DNA of 64,000 nucleotides from DASWJZ01 sp963814905 (GCA_963814905.1 CAWFEM010000012.1:276766-340765); one strand, 5' to 3'; shown: positions 41,045 through 50,925, numbered from the stretch's first letter. Numbers and translations are program-made. Notes: generated by a model from the letters alone, not told the origin.

Positions 41045-42402
41045 ATCGCGCTCAGCGCGAAATCGAAGACCAGCTTCAGGTTCAGGATCACGATCACCGC
41101 CGCGATCGCCACGGCGACAGCGGTCAGCCAGCGCGGCGAGACGAAGGTCCCCATCTTGGCGCGGCTCGCGGTGAACATGACAAGCGGCACGACCGCGAAG
41201 GAAAGCTGAAGACTGAGCACCACCTGCGAGAAGATCAGGAGCTTCGCCGCACCGGCGTCGCCGGCGAAGATCGTCACGCCCGCCGCCGGCACGATGGCGA
41301 TGCCGCGGGTGATCAGGCGGCGCAGCCACGGCGCAAGCCGCATGCGGAGGAAGCCTTCCATCACCGCCTGGCCGGCCATGGTCGCGGTCACGGTGGAGGA
41401 GAGGCCGCAGGCGAGAAGCGCGATGGCGAAGAGGACGGGCGCCGCCGCCGCGCCGAGAAGCGGCAGGAGCAGCGAATGGGCCTGGCCGAGATCTTCAACA
41501 TCCATCTCGCCGCGCGCGTGGAAGCTCGCGGCGGCGAGGATCAGGATGGAGGCGTTGATCATCAGCGCGAAGAGGAGGGCGACGGTGGAATCGAGCGTCG
41601 CGAAGCGGATCGCCTCGCGCTTCTCCGGCTCGGTCTCACCATAGGCGCGCGTCTGCACGATCGCGGTGTGGAGGTAGAGATTGTGCGGCATCACCGTCGC
41701 GCCGAGGATGCCGAGCGCGAGGTAGAGCATGTCGGGATTGGTGACGATCTCCGCGCGCGGCACGAAGCCCTCAAGGATGCCGGCGACCTCCGGCTGCGCC
41801 AGCACGAGCTGCGCGATGAAGCAGACCGCGATGATCGCCAGCAGCGTGATGATGAAGGCCTCGATCCAGCGGAAGCCCTTGTTCTGGAGATAGAGGACGA
41901 GGAAGACGTCGAGCGCGGTGATGATGACGCCGTATTCGAGCGGGATGCCGAAGAGGAGATTGAGCCCGATGGCGGTGCCGATCACCTCCGCGAGGTCGGT
42001 CGCGACGATGGCGAGCTCGGCCAGCACCCAGAGGCTGAAGGAGACGGGCCGCGAATAGGAATCGCGGCAGGCCTGGGCGAGGTCGCGGCCGGTGGCGACG
42101 GCAAGCCGCGCGCAGAGCGCCTGCAGGATGATCGCCATGACGCTTGAGACGAGCACGGCGAAGAGCAGCGTGTAGCCGAAGCGCGAGCCGCCGGCGAGCG
42201 AGGTCGCCCAATTGCCGGGGTCCATGTAGCCGACCGCGACGAGATAGCCCGGGCCGAGAAAGACGAGCGCCCTGCGCCAGGTCGGCGCATCGCTGCGCAC
42301 GGCGATCGACCCGTAGACCTCCGAAAGCGCCGGCGTGCCGCGCTCGGTGCGCCAGCCGGTAAACGGTCCGGAGGGCGTGGCACTTGAGTTCTCGGCGCGC
42401 AT
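41041..42402 (-). CDS. mntH: Nramp family divalent metal (manganese) transporter
   Basis: The 453-residue product has about eleven membrane helices. Metal-site motifs are YMDPGNWATSLAGGS (near residue 60, the DPGN of helix 1) and GATVMPHNLYLHTAIVQTR (near 230, the MPHN of helix 6). This is the proton-coupled Mn/Fe importer family. The perfect palindrome at 42431-42451 upstream looks like a Fur/Mur-type operator, as known for mntH in rhizobia. The N-terminal 40 residues are a polar extension. Confidence 0.92.
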   Translation of the reverse strand: MRAENSSATPSGPFTGWRTERGTPALSEVYGSIAVRSDAPTWRRALVFLGPGYLVAVGYMDPGNWATSLAGGSRFGYTLLFAVLVSSVMAIILQALCARLAVATGRDLAQACRDSYSRPVSFSLWVLAELAIVATDLAEVIGTAIGLNLLFGIPLEYGVIITALDVFLVLYLQNKGFRWIEAFIITLLAIIAVCFIAQLVLAQPEVAGILEGFVPRAEIVTNPDMLYLALGILGATVMPHNLYLHTAIVQTRAYGETEPEKREAIRFATLDSTVALLFALMINASILILAAASFHARGEMDVEDLGQAHSLLLPLLGAAAAPVLFAIALLACGLSSTVTATMAGQAVMEGFLRMRLAPWLRRLITRGIAIVPAAGVTIFAGDAGAAKLLIFSQVVLSLQLSFAVVPLVMFTASRAKMGTFVSPRWLTAVAVAIAAVIVILNLKLVFDFALSAI

Positions 42403-42430
42403 GGGGCTCGGGGGGATTCCTCAAAAATGC

Positions 42431-42451
42431 AAATGCGAACTATTCGCATTT
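42431..42451. promoter_or_regulatory. Fur/Mur-type palindrome upstream of mntH
   Basis: AAATGCGAA-CTA-TTCGCATTT, two perfect 9-base arms, 29 bases before the mntH ATG. Preceding ATGC adds a further half-site-like match. The TGCAAAT/TTGCA style agrees with Mur (manganese-responsive Fur) boxes of alphaproteobacteria. Confidence 0.8.
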
Positions 42452-42556
42452 AAGAGAAGCGGAGGGGCATGTCAATGCGGGTTGGCGGCGAGGGGTTAAG
42501 GAACCGGAGCGCGCCTCTCCGGTTCACCGTCTGAACCGCACAATCTGGAGCCGCGC

Positions 42557-43048
42557 ATGTCCTACGCCCGTTTCGGTGCGATGATCCTGACGTCGACGAT
42601 CGTAATGTTCGCTCTGATGTATCTGAACACCTACGCGCTCGAACATGTGTGGTTCAGCCAGACGCGCATGTGGATGGCGCTTCTCATGGGCGCGACAATG
42701 GCAGTCGTCATGCTCGCCTTCATGCTGAACATGTACAAGCGCCGAAGCGCCAACATGGCGATCTTCGTCGGCGCAATCATCGTTTTCGGCGTCTCCCTGT
42801 GGCTGGTGCGGAGCCAGGAGACCGTATCCGACGTCGACTACATGAAGGCGATGATCCCGCACCATTCGATTGCGATCATGACCAGTCGACGCGCGCATAT
42901 CCGCGACCCGCGGGTGCGTGAATTGGCGGACGGTATCATTGAGGCGCAGGTGCGAGAGATCGGCGAAATGGAAGCGCTGATCGCCGATCTCGAGGAAAAC
43001 CCGAAGCCGTCGGGCGCGCCGGACCTGCCGCCGCGCGAAGCGAACTAA
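42557..43048 (+). CDS. DUF305 membrane-anchored protein
   Basis: The 163-residue product has three N-terminal membrane helices (residues 8-28, 40-58, 68-85) and a DUF305 part. The motif DVDYMKAMIPHHSIAIMTSRRAHI in outline has the MIPHHxxAI core near residue 101, and EIGEMEALI follows. DUF305 domains are ferritin-like in shape and often near copper or metal genes. It is divergent from mntH. Function unknown. Confidence 0.88.
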   Translation: MSYARFGAMILTSTIVMFALMYLNTYALEHVWFSQTRMWMALLMGATMAVVMLAFMLNMYKRRSANMAIFVGAIIVFGVSLWLVRSQETVSDVDYMKAMIPHHSIAIMTSRRAHIRDPRVRELADGIIEAQVREIGEMEALIADLEENPKPSGAPDLPPREAN

Positions 43049-43656
43049 GCGCGGCTGACTTCGATCAGCTTGATCAGGTCGTCGACGACGAATTCGGAAC
43101 GGGCGACATCGAGACCGATCTCGCGTGCGTGCGCCTCGGTCTGGCGGTCGAAGCCGGCGCCGTAGGCCCAGTTCATCCACGGCTCCCAGAGCCGCGCCTT
43201 GAAGCGGCGGAGCCTGTCTATCGGCAGCACGTATTCGAGCAAACGGATCGGCGCGCCGGGCTTCACCACGCGGGCGATCTCGCGAAGCGCCTGCGGCTGG
43301 TCCTCGTTCGGGAGGACGCAGAAGAGGAAGGTCGCCACCGCAGCGTCGAAATGGCCGTCGGGGAAGGCGAGGGCCTTCACGTCCATCCGCAAGAGCGCGA
43401 CCTCGGTGCCGAGCGCGGCGCGGCGCTTCTCGGCGCGCGCCAGCATGGCGGGGCTGTGGTCGATCCCGACCATCTCCGCGCCCGGCGGATAGAACGGGAT
43501 GTTGCGCCCCGTGCCGACCCCCGCATCGAGCAGCCGGCCGGAGAGCCCGGCGAAGAGGCGTGGGCGGATCGCCTGGTAGCGCCCGTGCTCGAACGGATAG
43601 TCGAGCAGATCGTAGAAGGGCGCGATCCGCTGATAGCGCTCTAGGGGCGTGGTCAC
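43045..43656 (-). CDS. class I SAM-dependent methyltransferase
   Basis: The 203-residue product starts at GTG (VTTPLERYQRIAPFYDLLDY). SAM motif I is RLLDAGVGTGRNIPFYPPGA (near residue 42), motif II VGIDHSPAMLARAE, then DVKALAFPDGHFDAAVATFLFCVL in outline. It resembles the phospholipid/quinone methyltransferase group (YPFEHGRYQ start). It overlaps the kinase stop as GTGA, so it is coupled to the pyridoxal kinase gene. Confidence 0.9.
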   Translation of the reverse strand: MTTPLERYQRIAPFYDLLDYPFEHGRYQAIRPRLFAGLSGRLLDAGVGTGRNIPFYPPGAEMVGIDHSPAMLARAEKRRAALGTEVALLRMDVKALAFPDGHFDAAVATFLFCVLPNEDQPQALREIARVVKPGAPIRLLEYVLPIDRLRRFKARLWEPWMNWAYGAGFDRQTEAHAREIGLDVARSEFVVDDLIKLIEVSRA

Positions 43657-44559
43657 CGCGGCGCCACCGTGGTCGGGCCGAGCCGCCGCGCGACGATCGA
43701 GGCACGCGGCGCGACGATCGAATCCTGGAGGGCGGCGAGCATCAGCTCGTCGGCGCCGGCCTTGGCGGTTCCCGCGACGATCTCGAAGGTGCTGGCGAGC
43801 GCCGTCTCCGCCGCCTTCGGCAGGCTCTGTCCCTGCAGGCGGCGAGCAAGAAGGAGGGCGGCGAGAAGGTCGCCGGTGCCCTTGGCGGGCGTCTCGACGC
43901 GGCGGTGCTCGAAGAGGATGCGGTCGCGGCCGGCAACGAGAAGATTGCCGACGTGGTCGCGCATCAGGCCGGGCGCGGAGGTGACGAGCACCGCCGCGGG
44001 CGGAAGGCTTTCGGCGAGCGCGGCAAGGTCGGCTTCCTCCGCGTCCTCTCCCTGCGCCGCGCGAGCGCCGGCCAGCCAGCCGCACTCGAAGGCGTTCGGC
44101 GTGGCGATGTCGGCGAGCGGCAGGAGGCCGATCGCGGATCGCCTCTGCGAGCGGCGTGGCGACATAGAGGCCACCCGCTCCGCCGTCGGCGCTGTCGCCG
44201 ATCACCGGGTCGCAGAGATAAAGTGCGTCGGGCCGCGCCGCCTTCACGCGGTCGACGAGCGCGGCGACGGCATGCGCTTGCGCCGGAGACGCGAGATAGC
44301 CGGAGACAATCCCGGCCACCTCGGCGGCGCGCCCGCCGGCGAGCAAGGCGTCGAGCAACGCGGCGAAGGCGTTCTCCTCAGGCACGACCCTCTCGACCGG
44401 TCCATGGCCGGGGTGGTGGGGCAGGATGACGGTCGGCACCGCCCAGGTCTCGAAGCCGAGGCGTTCCAGTGCGAAGACCATGGCGCGATTGCCGACGCTT
44501 CCGCGCGCCACGTGGCTTGCGATGGAAATGACGATCGGCGCGGCGGAGGCGTTGGCCAT
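43653..44559 (-). pseudogene. pdxY: pyridoxal kinase, reading frame broken by one extra base
   Basis: The N-terminal 140 codons (MANASAAPIVISIASHVARG ... RPDALYLCDPVIGD, GGLYV) are in one frame. The C-terminal 155 (LLPLADIATPNAFECGWL, VLVTSAPG, ETPAKGTGDLLAALLLAR) are in another. The switch falls at a CGGCCTCCTG stretch on the coding strand near 44126-44127; removing one C gives EAIRDRLLPLADIATPN, the expected joint. PdxY phosphorylates pyridoxal to PLP, and the GTGD segment is its anion hole. Both halves look conserved, so an assembly indel is plausible. The methyltransferase follows with a GTGA overlap. Confidence 0.85.
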
Positions 44560-44564
44560 AAAAC

Positions 44565-45746
44565 TCAGATCACGTTTCGCTCAAAGAGCGGTTGCCCTTT
44601 CGCGATCCGGTCATAGCCGAAGACAGTGAGATCGAGCGAACGAAAGCCGCCATGGACGATCAGCTCGGCAAGCGCGCGGCCGACGCCGGGCGCATGCTGC
44701 AGGCCGTGGCCGGAGAAGCCGTTGGCGTAGAGAAAGTTCGGCAGCGCGGGGTCGGGGCCGATCACGGCGTTCTGGTCGAGGACGTTATAATCGTAGTGGC
44801 CGGCCCAGGCGGCGGTCACCTTGAGCCGCTCGAAGGCGGGGACGCGCGCGGCGAGCGCCGGCCAGAGCACATCCTCGAAGATCGGATGATCGGGCGCGAA
44901 ATCGTCCGGGTCGGCCGTTGCGTCTTCCGCGGCGGGAGGCGAATAGCCTGCGAGGAAGCCGGCGCCTTCCGGCCGCGCCCAGAAGCCGGAGGGGTCGGCG
45001 AGGAGCGGCATGTCGCGTGGCGCGTCGGGTGCGTCGAGCACGAAGACGCTGCGCTTGCGCGGCTCGACGGGGAGGGGGCGGCCGGCAAGCGCCGCCACCT
45101 TTCCCGCCGAAGGGCCGGCGGCGTTGACGAGGAACCCGCAGCGGATGCGGCTGCCGTCGGCAAGACGGAGCGCGGCGACTTTCCCCGCCGCCGTTTCGAT
45201 TGCCGCGACCTCGCCGGTCACGAGCGTCGCGCCGGCATCGCGCGCTGCCCCGCGAAGCGTGCGGAGCAGCGTGTGCGCGTCGAACCAGCCCTCGCCGGAA
45301 AGCCCGAGCGCGCCGGCCGCGATCCCTTCGGTGGAGAGCCAGGGCAGGCGCTCGCCGAGCGCAGCGGCGTCGAGCAGCACGATCGGCGCGCCCTCGGCGA
45401 TTTGAAGACGATGATTTTCGGCGAGGATCGCGCGGCCCTCAGTCGGCGCGAGGATCAGGTAGCCGCCCTCGCGGAGCGCGGGATCGGCATCCGGCCCGAA
45501 GCGCGCCGGCATCGCGCGCAGGAACTCCAGTCCGAAGCGCGAAAGGCGGATGTTCTCCGGCGTGGAGAATTGCTGGCGGATGGAGGCGGCGGAAAGTGTC
45601 GTGGCGGCGGTTGCGAAGCTCGGGTCGCGCTCGATCAGCGCGACCGATCCCGCGAAGCCTTCGACCGCCTTCAGGAAATAGGCGACCGCCGAGCCGATGA
45701 CGGCCCCGCCTACGATCGCAACGTCGAAAGAAGTGTCTTCGCTCAT
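44565..45746 (-). CDS. FAD-dependent amine/amino-acid oxidoreductase (DAO family)
   Basis: The 393-residue product starts MSEDTSFDVAIVGGAVIGSA with the FAD motif GGAVIGSAVAYFL. The family segments SAASIRQQFSTPENIRLSRFG (near residue 53), RCGFLVNAAGPSAGKVAAL (near 203) and ANGFSGHGLQHAPGVGRALAELI in outline (near 340) match the FOXRED1/glycine-oxidase-like branch. It oxidises an N-substituted or D-amino acid, not identifiable here. It lies between the kinase and the polyol dehydrogenase on the same strand. Confidence 0.9.
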   Translation of the reverse strand: MSEDTSFDVAIVGGAVIGSAVAYFLKAVEGFAGSVALIERDPSFATAATTLSAASIRQQFSTPENIRLSRFGLEFLRAMPARFGPDADPALREGGYLILAPTEGRAILAENHRLQIAEGAPIVLLDAAALGERLPWLSTEGIAAGALGLSGEGWFDAHTLLRTLRGAARDAGATLVTGEVAAIETAAGKVAALRLADGSRIRCGFLVNAAGPSAGKVAALAGRPLPVEPRKRSVFVLDAPDAPRDMPLLADPSGFWARPEGAGFLAGYSPPAAEDATADPDDFAPDHPIFEDVLWPALAARVPAFERLKVTAAWAGHYDYNVLDQNAVIGPDPALPNFLYANGFSGHGLQHAPGVGRALAELIVHGGFRSLDLTVFGYDRIAKGQPLFERNVI

Positions 45747-45783
45747 CGATCCCCTGGCGGCGCAGAGACGTCTCGCGCACCGC

Positions 45784-46860
45784 CTAGGGGCTCAGCGTCA
45801 CCTTGATCGACTGCTTACCCGAGGCGACGAGGTCGATCCCTTTCTGGAAGTCGGCGAGCGGAAGCTCGTGGGTGACGATGCGGTCCATCGGCAGGCGGCC
45901 CTCATCCAGCATCTTGATCGCCACTGGATAGCAATGCGGCGAGAGATGCGCGCCGTGGATGTTCAGTTCCTTGCTGTCGCCGATGATCGTCCAGTCCACC
46001 GTGACCGGCTCGCGCATCACGCTGAACTCAACGAAGGTGCCGAGCTTGCGGATCATCTGGAGGCCGGATTCCACCGCGGCCGGATGTCCGGTCGCCTCGA
46101 TATAGACGTCGCAGCCATAGCCGTCGGTGAGCTTTCTGACTTCGTCGACGACGTCGACCTTGCCGGGATTGAGGCCGAGATCCGCGCCGCACAGCTGCGC
46201 CGTTTCCAGCCGCTCGTCGCTCAAGTCGACCGAGATCAGGAGCTTCGGTCCCCTGGCGCGCGCCGCCGCGACCATGCCGAGACCCAACGGGCCCGCTCCG
46301 GCGATCACCACGACGTCCTGAAACTGGATGTCACCGCGCTCCACCGCGTGAATGGAGCAGGCGAGCGGCTCGATGAAGGCAGCGTGCTTGGCGGGGATCG
46401 ACTCCGGCACCTTGTAGTTCAGCGCGCCGGCGGGAAAGAGCATGTATTCCGCCATCGCCCCGAAGGTGCGCTGATGGAAGCCGTAGATGTCGTGCACCTG
46501 GCACATCCAGTATTGCCCGCGCTGGCAATAACGGCAGTTCCAGCACGGCACGATCTGCTCGGAGACGGCGCGGTCGCCGACTTTCAGGCCGTATTTCTCG
46601 CCCGCGCCCTCGCCGAGCGCGGCAACGCGGCCGACGAATTCATGGCCGGGCGTGACCGGCGGCTGGCAATAGCCGGTGCGATGCGCGTCGCCCCAGAACA
46701 TCGACGCGCCGAGATAGCACTTGATGTCGCTGGCGCAGATTCCAACCGACTCGACGCGGACGAGGACCTCGCCCGGGCCGGGTTGCGGCACCGGCCGCTC
46801 CTCAAGGCGGTAATCCTCCGGGGCGTGGCAGATAACGGCCTGCATCGTCTTGTTCGGCAT
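45784..46860 (-). CDS. zinc-dependent alcohol/polyol dehydrogenase (erythritol/threitol-type)
   Basis: The 358-residue MDR product has catalytic zinc ligands Cys in ICASDIKCYLG (near 43) and His-Glu in TPGHEFVGRV (near 72). Structural zinc cysteines are in VPCWNCRYCQRGQYWMC (105-121). The Rossmann motif is GAGPLGLGM (near 185). SKELNIHGAHLSPHCYPVAI near 300 closely recalls erythritol/L-threitol dehydrogenases (EltD) of actinobacteria, from memory. It lies next to an AraC regulator and a sugar ABC importer, which fits polyol catabolism. Confidence 0.88.
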   Translation of the reverse strand: MPNKTMQAVICHAPEDYRLEERPVPQPGPGEVLVRVESVGICASDIKCYLGASMFWGDAHRTGYCQPPVTPGHEFVGRVAALGEGAGEKYGLKVGDRAVSEQIVPCWNCRYCQRGQYWMCQVHDIYGFHQRTFGAMAEYMLFPAGALNYKVPESIPAKHAAFIEPLACSIHAVERGDIQFQDVVVIAGAGPLGLGMVAAARARGPKLLISVDLSDERLETAQLCGADLGLNPGKVDVVDEVRKLTDGYGCDVYIEATGHPAAVESGLQMIRKLGTFVEFSVMREPVTVDWTIIGDSKELNIHGAHLSPHCYPVAIKMLDEGRLPMDRIVTHELPLADFQKGIDLVASGKQSIKVTLSP

Positions 46861-46925
46861 CGTCCGGCATCCTTGTCATCGGCTGGGGGTTGTCTTCGCT
46901 CAAACGTTTCGAGCCGACGCGCTCG

Positions 46926-47978
46926 TCAATTGCGACTGTGGGCCGAGCTGGCGCCGCCGACCCGCACGTTCGCATGCGCCACGTTGGCATGCGCCTCGAC
47001 ATTGAAGAGTTCCGTCGAGCAGGTGGCGTTGCGCTGCGAGTGGCGCCGATATTCCGAAGGCGTCATGCCGCAGAACGACAGGAACTGCCGGTTGAAGTTC
47101 GACAGGTTGTTGAAGCCGGTCTCGAAGCAGATGTCGGTGATCGGCGTCGTCGTCTGGGTGAGGAGCGTGCAGGCGCGGTTGACGCGCATGCGGTTCACGT
47201 AGCGCACGAAGCCGTGCCCGGTGTTCTTCTTGAAGAAGCGCGAGAAGGCGGAGTCCGACATGCCGCAGCTGCGCGCCACGTCCGACAGTCGGATATCTTC
47301 GGTGAGGTTCAGGATCAGGAAGTTGGTCGCCTTGTTGATCATTTCCGACACGTCGTGATCGAGCGTCGGCGCATAGTCCCGGCTCGACAGGATCTTCCGG
47401 TGCTCGGCGCGGTTCAGCAGGTCGAGCAGCTCCAGGAACAGAAGCATGCGCCGCGTCGGGCTGGCGCGACCGACCTCACGAAGCAGGCGCGCGCCGATCT
47501 CGGCGTCCTCGCCCAGGAACTCGATCCCGTAGCGTGCGTCGTCGAGCAGCGGGCTGATCTCCTCAAGCTCCGGGCAGACGCGCATCATCTCGCGCACCAC
47601 CCCGTCGCCGAACTGGATCAGCATGTCGCGGTCCTTCACCACTTCGCCGGGCGCGATGTCGCTCACCCAGTTGTGCGGCAGGTTGGGGCCGGTCAGGACG
47701 AGCACGCCGGCGTGGAAGTTGCCGATGTAGTCGCCGACGAACATCTTGCCGGACGTTTCCTGGATGAGGTGCAGCTCGTATTCGGGGTGGTAGTGCCACT
47801 TGGCGAGCGGGAACGGATATTCGTGCACGTTCCAACGGAACGACTGGCGCGGCTGTCCGACGATCAGCTCGAAGTCGGGATGCGCCATGCGCGTCGTCGG
47901 GCGCGACGACGTGCGTTCTTCGCGTGAATAAAACGCTACGGGGCCAACACGATCGTCGGCGAGAGACACGCGCTCCAT
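46926..47978 (-). CDS. AraC family transcriptional regulator
   Basis: The 350-residue product starts MERVSLADDRVGPVAFYSRE; GGGAGGA precedes this ATG. An N-terminal cupin domain (PLAKWHYHPEYELHLIQETS, near 58, then LTGPNLPHNW) binds the effector. Two C-terminal HTH motifs follow: IRLSDVARSCGMSDSAFSRFF (near 230) and TPITDICFETGFNNLSNFNR (near 280). It is divergent from the ABC operon, the probable target, together with the polyol dehydrogenase. Confidence 0.93.
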   Translation of the reverse strand: MERVSLADDRVGPVAFYSREERTSSRPTTRMAHPDFELIVGQPRQSFRWNVHEYPFPLAKWHYHPEYELHLIQETSGKMFVGDYIGNFHAGVLVLTGPNLPHNWVSDIAPGEVVKDRDMLIQFGDGVVREMMRVCPELEEISPLLDDARYGIEFLGEDAEIGARLLREVGRASPTRRMLLFLELLDLLNRAEHRKILSSRDYAPTLDHDVSEMINKATNFLILNLTEDIRLSDVARSCGMSDSAFSRFFKKNTGHGFVRYVNRMRVNRACTLLTQTTTPITDICFETGFNNLSNFNRQFLSFCGMTPSEYRRHSQRNATCSTELFNVEAHANVAHANVRVGGASSAHSRN

Positions 47979-48476
47979 ACCGTCCTCCCGAATGCTTTTT
48001 TGTTGGGCACACGCGCACAGCACGTGACCGATTGATGCAATTATGACTCCGTCTCTCCGGAGGCCGCCACCACTTGGCGCGCGAAAACCGGTATTTTCTT
48101 GCGGCTCGCGACGGAAGGTCACGCCTCCGGTCGCCTCTGCCGCGCTGTTTTAGTATCATCGGGTCGATGAATTTCACAATGCCGCGGTGCCGTCGGGCCG
48201 GCCGGCCGACCGGCCCGTTTCGGAAAAAATTGCACAATGCGATGCCTAAAACGGCGTGGCGCCTGCGCTTCATCTGCGTAACGGTCATAGATCAGGCAAC
48301 CGAAGGCGAGACGAGCCCGCGGCGTCAAATCGGCAGGCCATCGATAAAGGCACGCCGCCGCGGCGCAGGCAGCCTCCGCGAAAAGTTGCCTTTAATGAAC
48401 GGATGCGAGCCTGGCTCTCGTCCACAGAAAGCCGGGGTCGTTTCTTAAGCCCCGCATGGAAGGGAGGAATGCGAAG
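47979..48476. other. divergent control region between AraC gene and ABC operon
   Basis: The 498-base region has no credible gene. It holds an inverted repeat GGGCCGG/CCGGCCC (48195-48216) flanked by two direct CACAATGC repeats (near 48176 and 48232), possible activator half-sites. AT-rich stretches near 48090 and 48220 could be promoters. The binding-protein Shine-Dalgarno GGGAGGA lies at its right edge. Confidence 0.5.
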
Positions 48477-49916
48477 ATGCGTTTAGCTTTGACTTTCAAG
48501 GCAGCCCTTGCAGCCGTCGCCATGTTGGCGGGCGGCACCGCCGCGCAGGCCGATTTCTGGTCCGACGCGGGGGCGCCCTTAAAGGGCACCACGATCACCG
48601 GCGTGTCGGAATCCACGCCGCCCTCGAACTACGTCAAGAACGTGCTCGGACCGGCCTTCACCGAGGCGACCGGCATCAACGTCAATTTCGAGACGACGTC
48701 CTGGGACCAGATGTACGACAAGGCGATCAAGGACATGGAGGCCAACACAGGCATCTATGACTTCGTCTATATCGAGCAGGACATCATCTACAGCTATCTT
48801 GCCCGGAACTTCCTCGTCGACATCACGAAGTCGCTTGCCGACGACCCGAAGCTGAAGTCGCCCGACTTCGACTTCGACAAGTTCACCACCTTCATCAACT
48901 ACTTCAAGGATCCGACGAAGAACGACGACGTCTTCGGCATCCCGATGGAGGCCTTCATCAAGGTCTACCTGTATCGGAAGGATCTTTTCGACGATCCGGA
49001 GATCCAGAAGGCGTTCAAGGACGAGTACAGCTACGACCTCGCGCCGGCCAAAACCCACCAGCAGTACACCGACATCGCCGCGTTCTTCACCAAGTGGGGG
49101 AAGGACCACAACATGGAGCTGTGGGGCACCACGGTCCAGGCGCATACCGGCCATCCGGCTTCGTGGTACGAGTTCTTCGAGAGCGTGGCGCCCACCTTCG
49201 GCGTCTATAACTGGGGCATCAACGCCGACAAGGACTACGCTGCCACGGTGGCGAACGGCGGCTCGATGAACAGCGACAAGGCGAAGGCGGCGCTGACCTG
49301 GTGGTTGAACAACCTCCAATACGCTCCGCCGGAGTCGACGCAGTCGACCTGGGACGAGGTGGCCGCGACCTTCGCTGCCGGACGTGCGGCGCAGGGCCTG
49401 GTCTACGGCGAGAACGCGGCGTGGATCGCGACCAACGCCGACAAGTCGCAGGTGGTCGGCAAGGTCGGCGTGGCGCTGCCTCCGCTGGAGCCCGGCGTGA
49501 TGGAAGACGCGGAGTCCGGTAAGGGCTATATCGGCTACTATGACGGCGGCGCCTTCGGCATCCCGACCTCGTCGAAGAACAAGGAAGCCGCACTGCTCTT
49601 CCTTCAGTTTATCGGCCAGGAATCGGTGCAGGCCGATTGGGCGGCGGCGGGTTCGCGCATCGTCATGGCGTCTACCTATGACGATCCGAAGATCCAGGCG
49701 CTCGATAAGGAAGTCGACGGCTATTACACGATGATGAAGAACGACGGTAAGCTCTTCGCGGGCGCACCTGCCTACCCGTTCCACGCTCAGGTGCGTGAAG
49801 CGACGGCGCCGTTCTTCTACCAGGCCATCACCGGCGAGCTCAGCCCCTCGGACGCGCTCGACAAGATGGCGGAAACGGCCGAGCAGGAGTTGAAAAACCT
49901 CGGCTATCGCAAATAA
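48477..49916 (+). CDS. ABC transporter substrate-binding protein (CUT1 type)
   Basis: The 479-residue product starts MRLALTFKAALAAVAMLAGG, with signal cleavage near AQADFW. The mature type-2 periplasmic binding fold has ATGINVNFETTSWDQMYDKA near residue 63, YDFVYIEQDIIYSYLARNFLVDI in outline near 95, GIPMEAFIKVYLYRKDLFDD near 160 and GAFGIPTSSKNKEAALLFLQF near 365. The family imports sugars and polyols. A strong hairpin after its stop probably stabilises this part of the mRNA. GGGAGGA sits 9 bases upstream of the start. Confidence 0.93.
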   Translation: MRLALTFKAALAAVAMLAGGTAAQADFWSDAGAPLKGTTITGVSESTPPSNYVKNVLGPAFTEATGINVNFETTSWDQMYDKAIKDMEANTGIYDFVYIEQDIIYSYLARNFLVDITKSLADDPKLKSPDFDFDKFTTFINYFKDPTKNDDVFGIPMEAFIKVYLYRKDLFDDPEIQKAFKDEYSYDLAPAKTHQQYTDIAAFFTKWGKDHNMELWGTTVQAHTGHPASWYEFFESVAPTFGVYNWGINADKDYAATVANGGSMNSDKAKAALTWWLNNLQYAPPESTQSTWDEVAATFAAGRAAQGLVYGENAAWIATNADKSQVVGKVGVALPPLEPGVMEDAESGKGYIGYYDGGAFGIPTSSKNKEAALLFLQFIGQESVQADWAAAGSRIVMASTYDDPKIQALDKEVDGYYTMMKNDGKLFAGAPAYPFHAQVREATAPFFYQAITGELSPSDALDKMAETAEQELKNLGYRK

Positions 49917-49927
49917 CCTGACCCGGA

Positions 49928-49952
49928 CCGGGGCGGCCTGGCGCCGCCCCGG
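49928..49952 (+). other. hairpin after the binding-protein gene
   Basis: CCGGGGCGGC (49928-49937) and GCCGCCCCGG (49943-49952) form a perfect 10-base stem with a 5-base loop, 11 bases after the stop. There is no T run. Such hairpins commonly raise binding-protein mRNA over permease mRNA in ABC operons. Confidence 0.75.
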
Positions 49953-50041
49953 CTCCAACTCCGGCCGGAGACGGCAACGCGGCTCCTCCTTTCACGGAGG
50001 CTTGCCGCATCTCCTCGCCGGCTGACAGGATCGGGGGGAAG

Positions 50042-50925
50042 ATGCGATCGCAGGCGACTGGTTGGCTGCTTCTGGCGCCGACGCTGGCAATCCTCGGCGT
50101 CTTTGGCGTCTTGCCGTTCATCTACGTGCTGGTCGTCGGATTCACGAGCTGGAACTCGTTCGCGCTCGATCCAACCCCGCATTTCGCCGGCGTCGAGAAT
50201 TATCGCCGGCTCGTCTTCGACGAGCAGTTCCTCCATTCGATCTGGCTGACCGTCAAGTTCGCGTTCTGGGCGGTCCTGAGCGAGGTCGTGCTCGGTTATC
50301 TGCTCGCCCAGCTCCTGATGCGCGACTTCCCGCTGAAGGGCTTCTTCCGCACCATTCACACGCTGCCGCTGATGGTGGCGCCGATCGCGGTGGGCGCGAC
50401 CTGGCGCCTTCTCACCGTGCCCGGTCTCGGTCCGCTCCCGTACTATTTCGATCACTGGTTCGGGATCACGCTGCAGATCGGACGCTTTCCCAACCAGGCG
50501 TTCATCACCACGGTCCTCATGGACGTGTGGCACTGGACGCCGCTCGTGACACTGACCCTGCTTGCGGCACTTTCGGCGATGCCGAAGGAGCCGTTCGAAC
50601 AGGCGCAGATCGACGGCGCCAGCCGCTCCCAGATCTTCTGGTACGTCACGCTGCCGCTCTTGCGGCCGGCGATCCTGGCGACCGTCTTCATCCGGCTGAT
50701 GGATGCGCTCAGAATCGTCGACGAGGTGTGGATGCTGACGGGTGGCGGGCCGGGGGCCGCCACGCGCTATATCGGCCTCTACATATGGCGCGTCGTCTTT
50801 CCGAAGACCGACTACGGCTTCGGCTCGGCGGCGTCGCTGCTCACCCTCTATTTCACCATCGTCATCTGCTGGCTCCTCTATGCCGGGCTGATGACGCGAC
50901 GCGGCCAGGACACGGGAGGCGACTG

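Noticed and set aside
43045..44559. 504-codon fusion of a kinase and a methyltransferase
   Set aside because: The middle of this frame is an out-of-frame reading of the kinase C-terminal half; the methyltransferase has its own GTG start overlapping the kinase stop.
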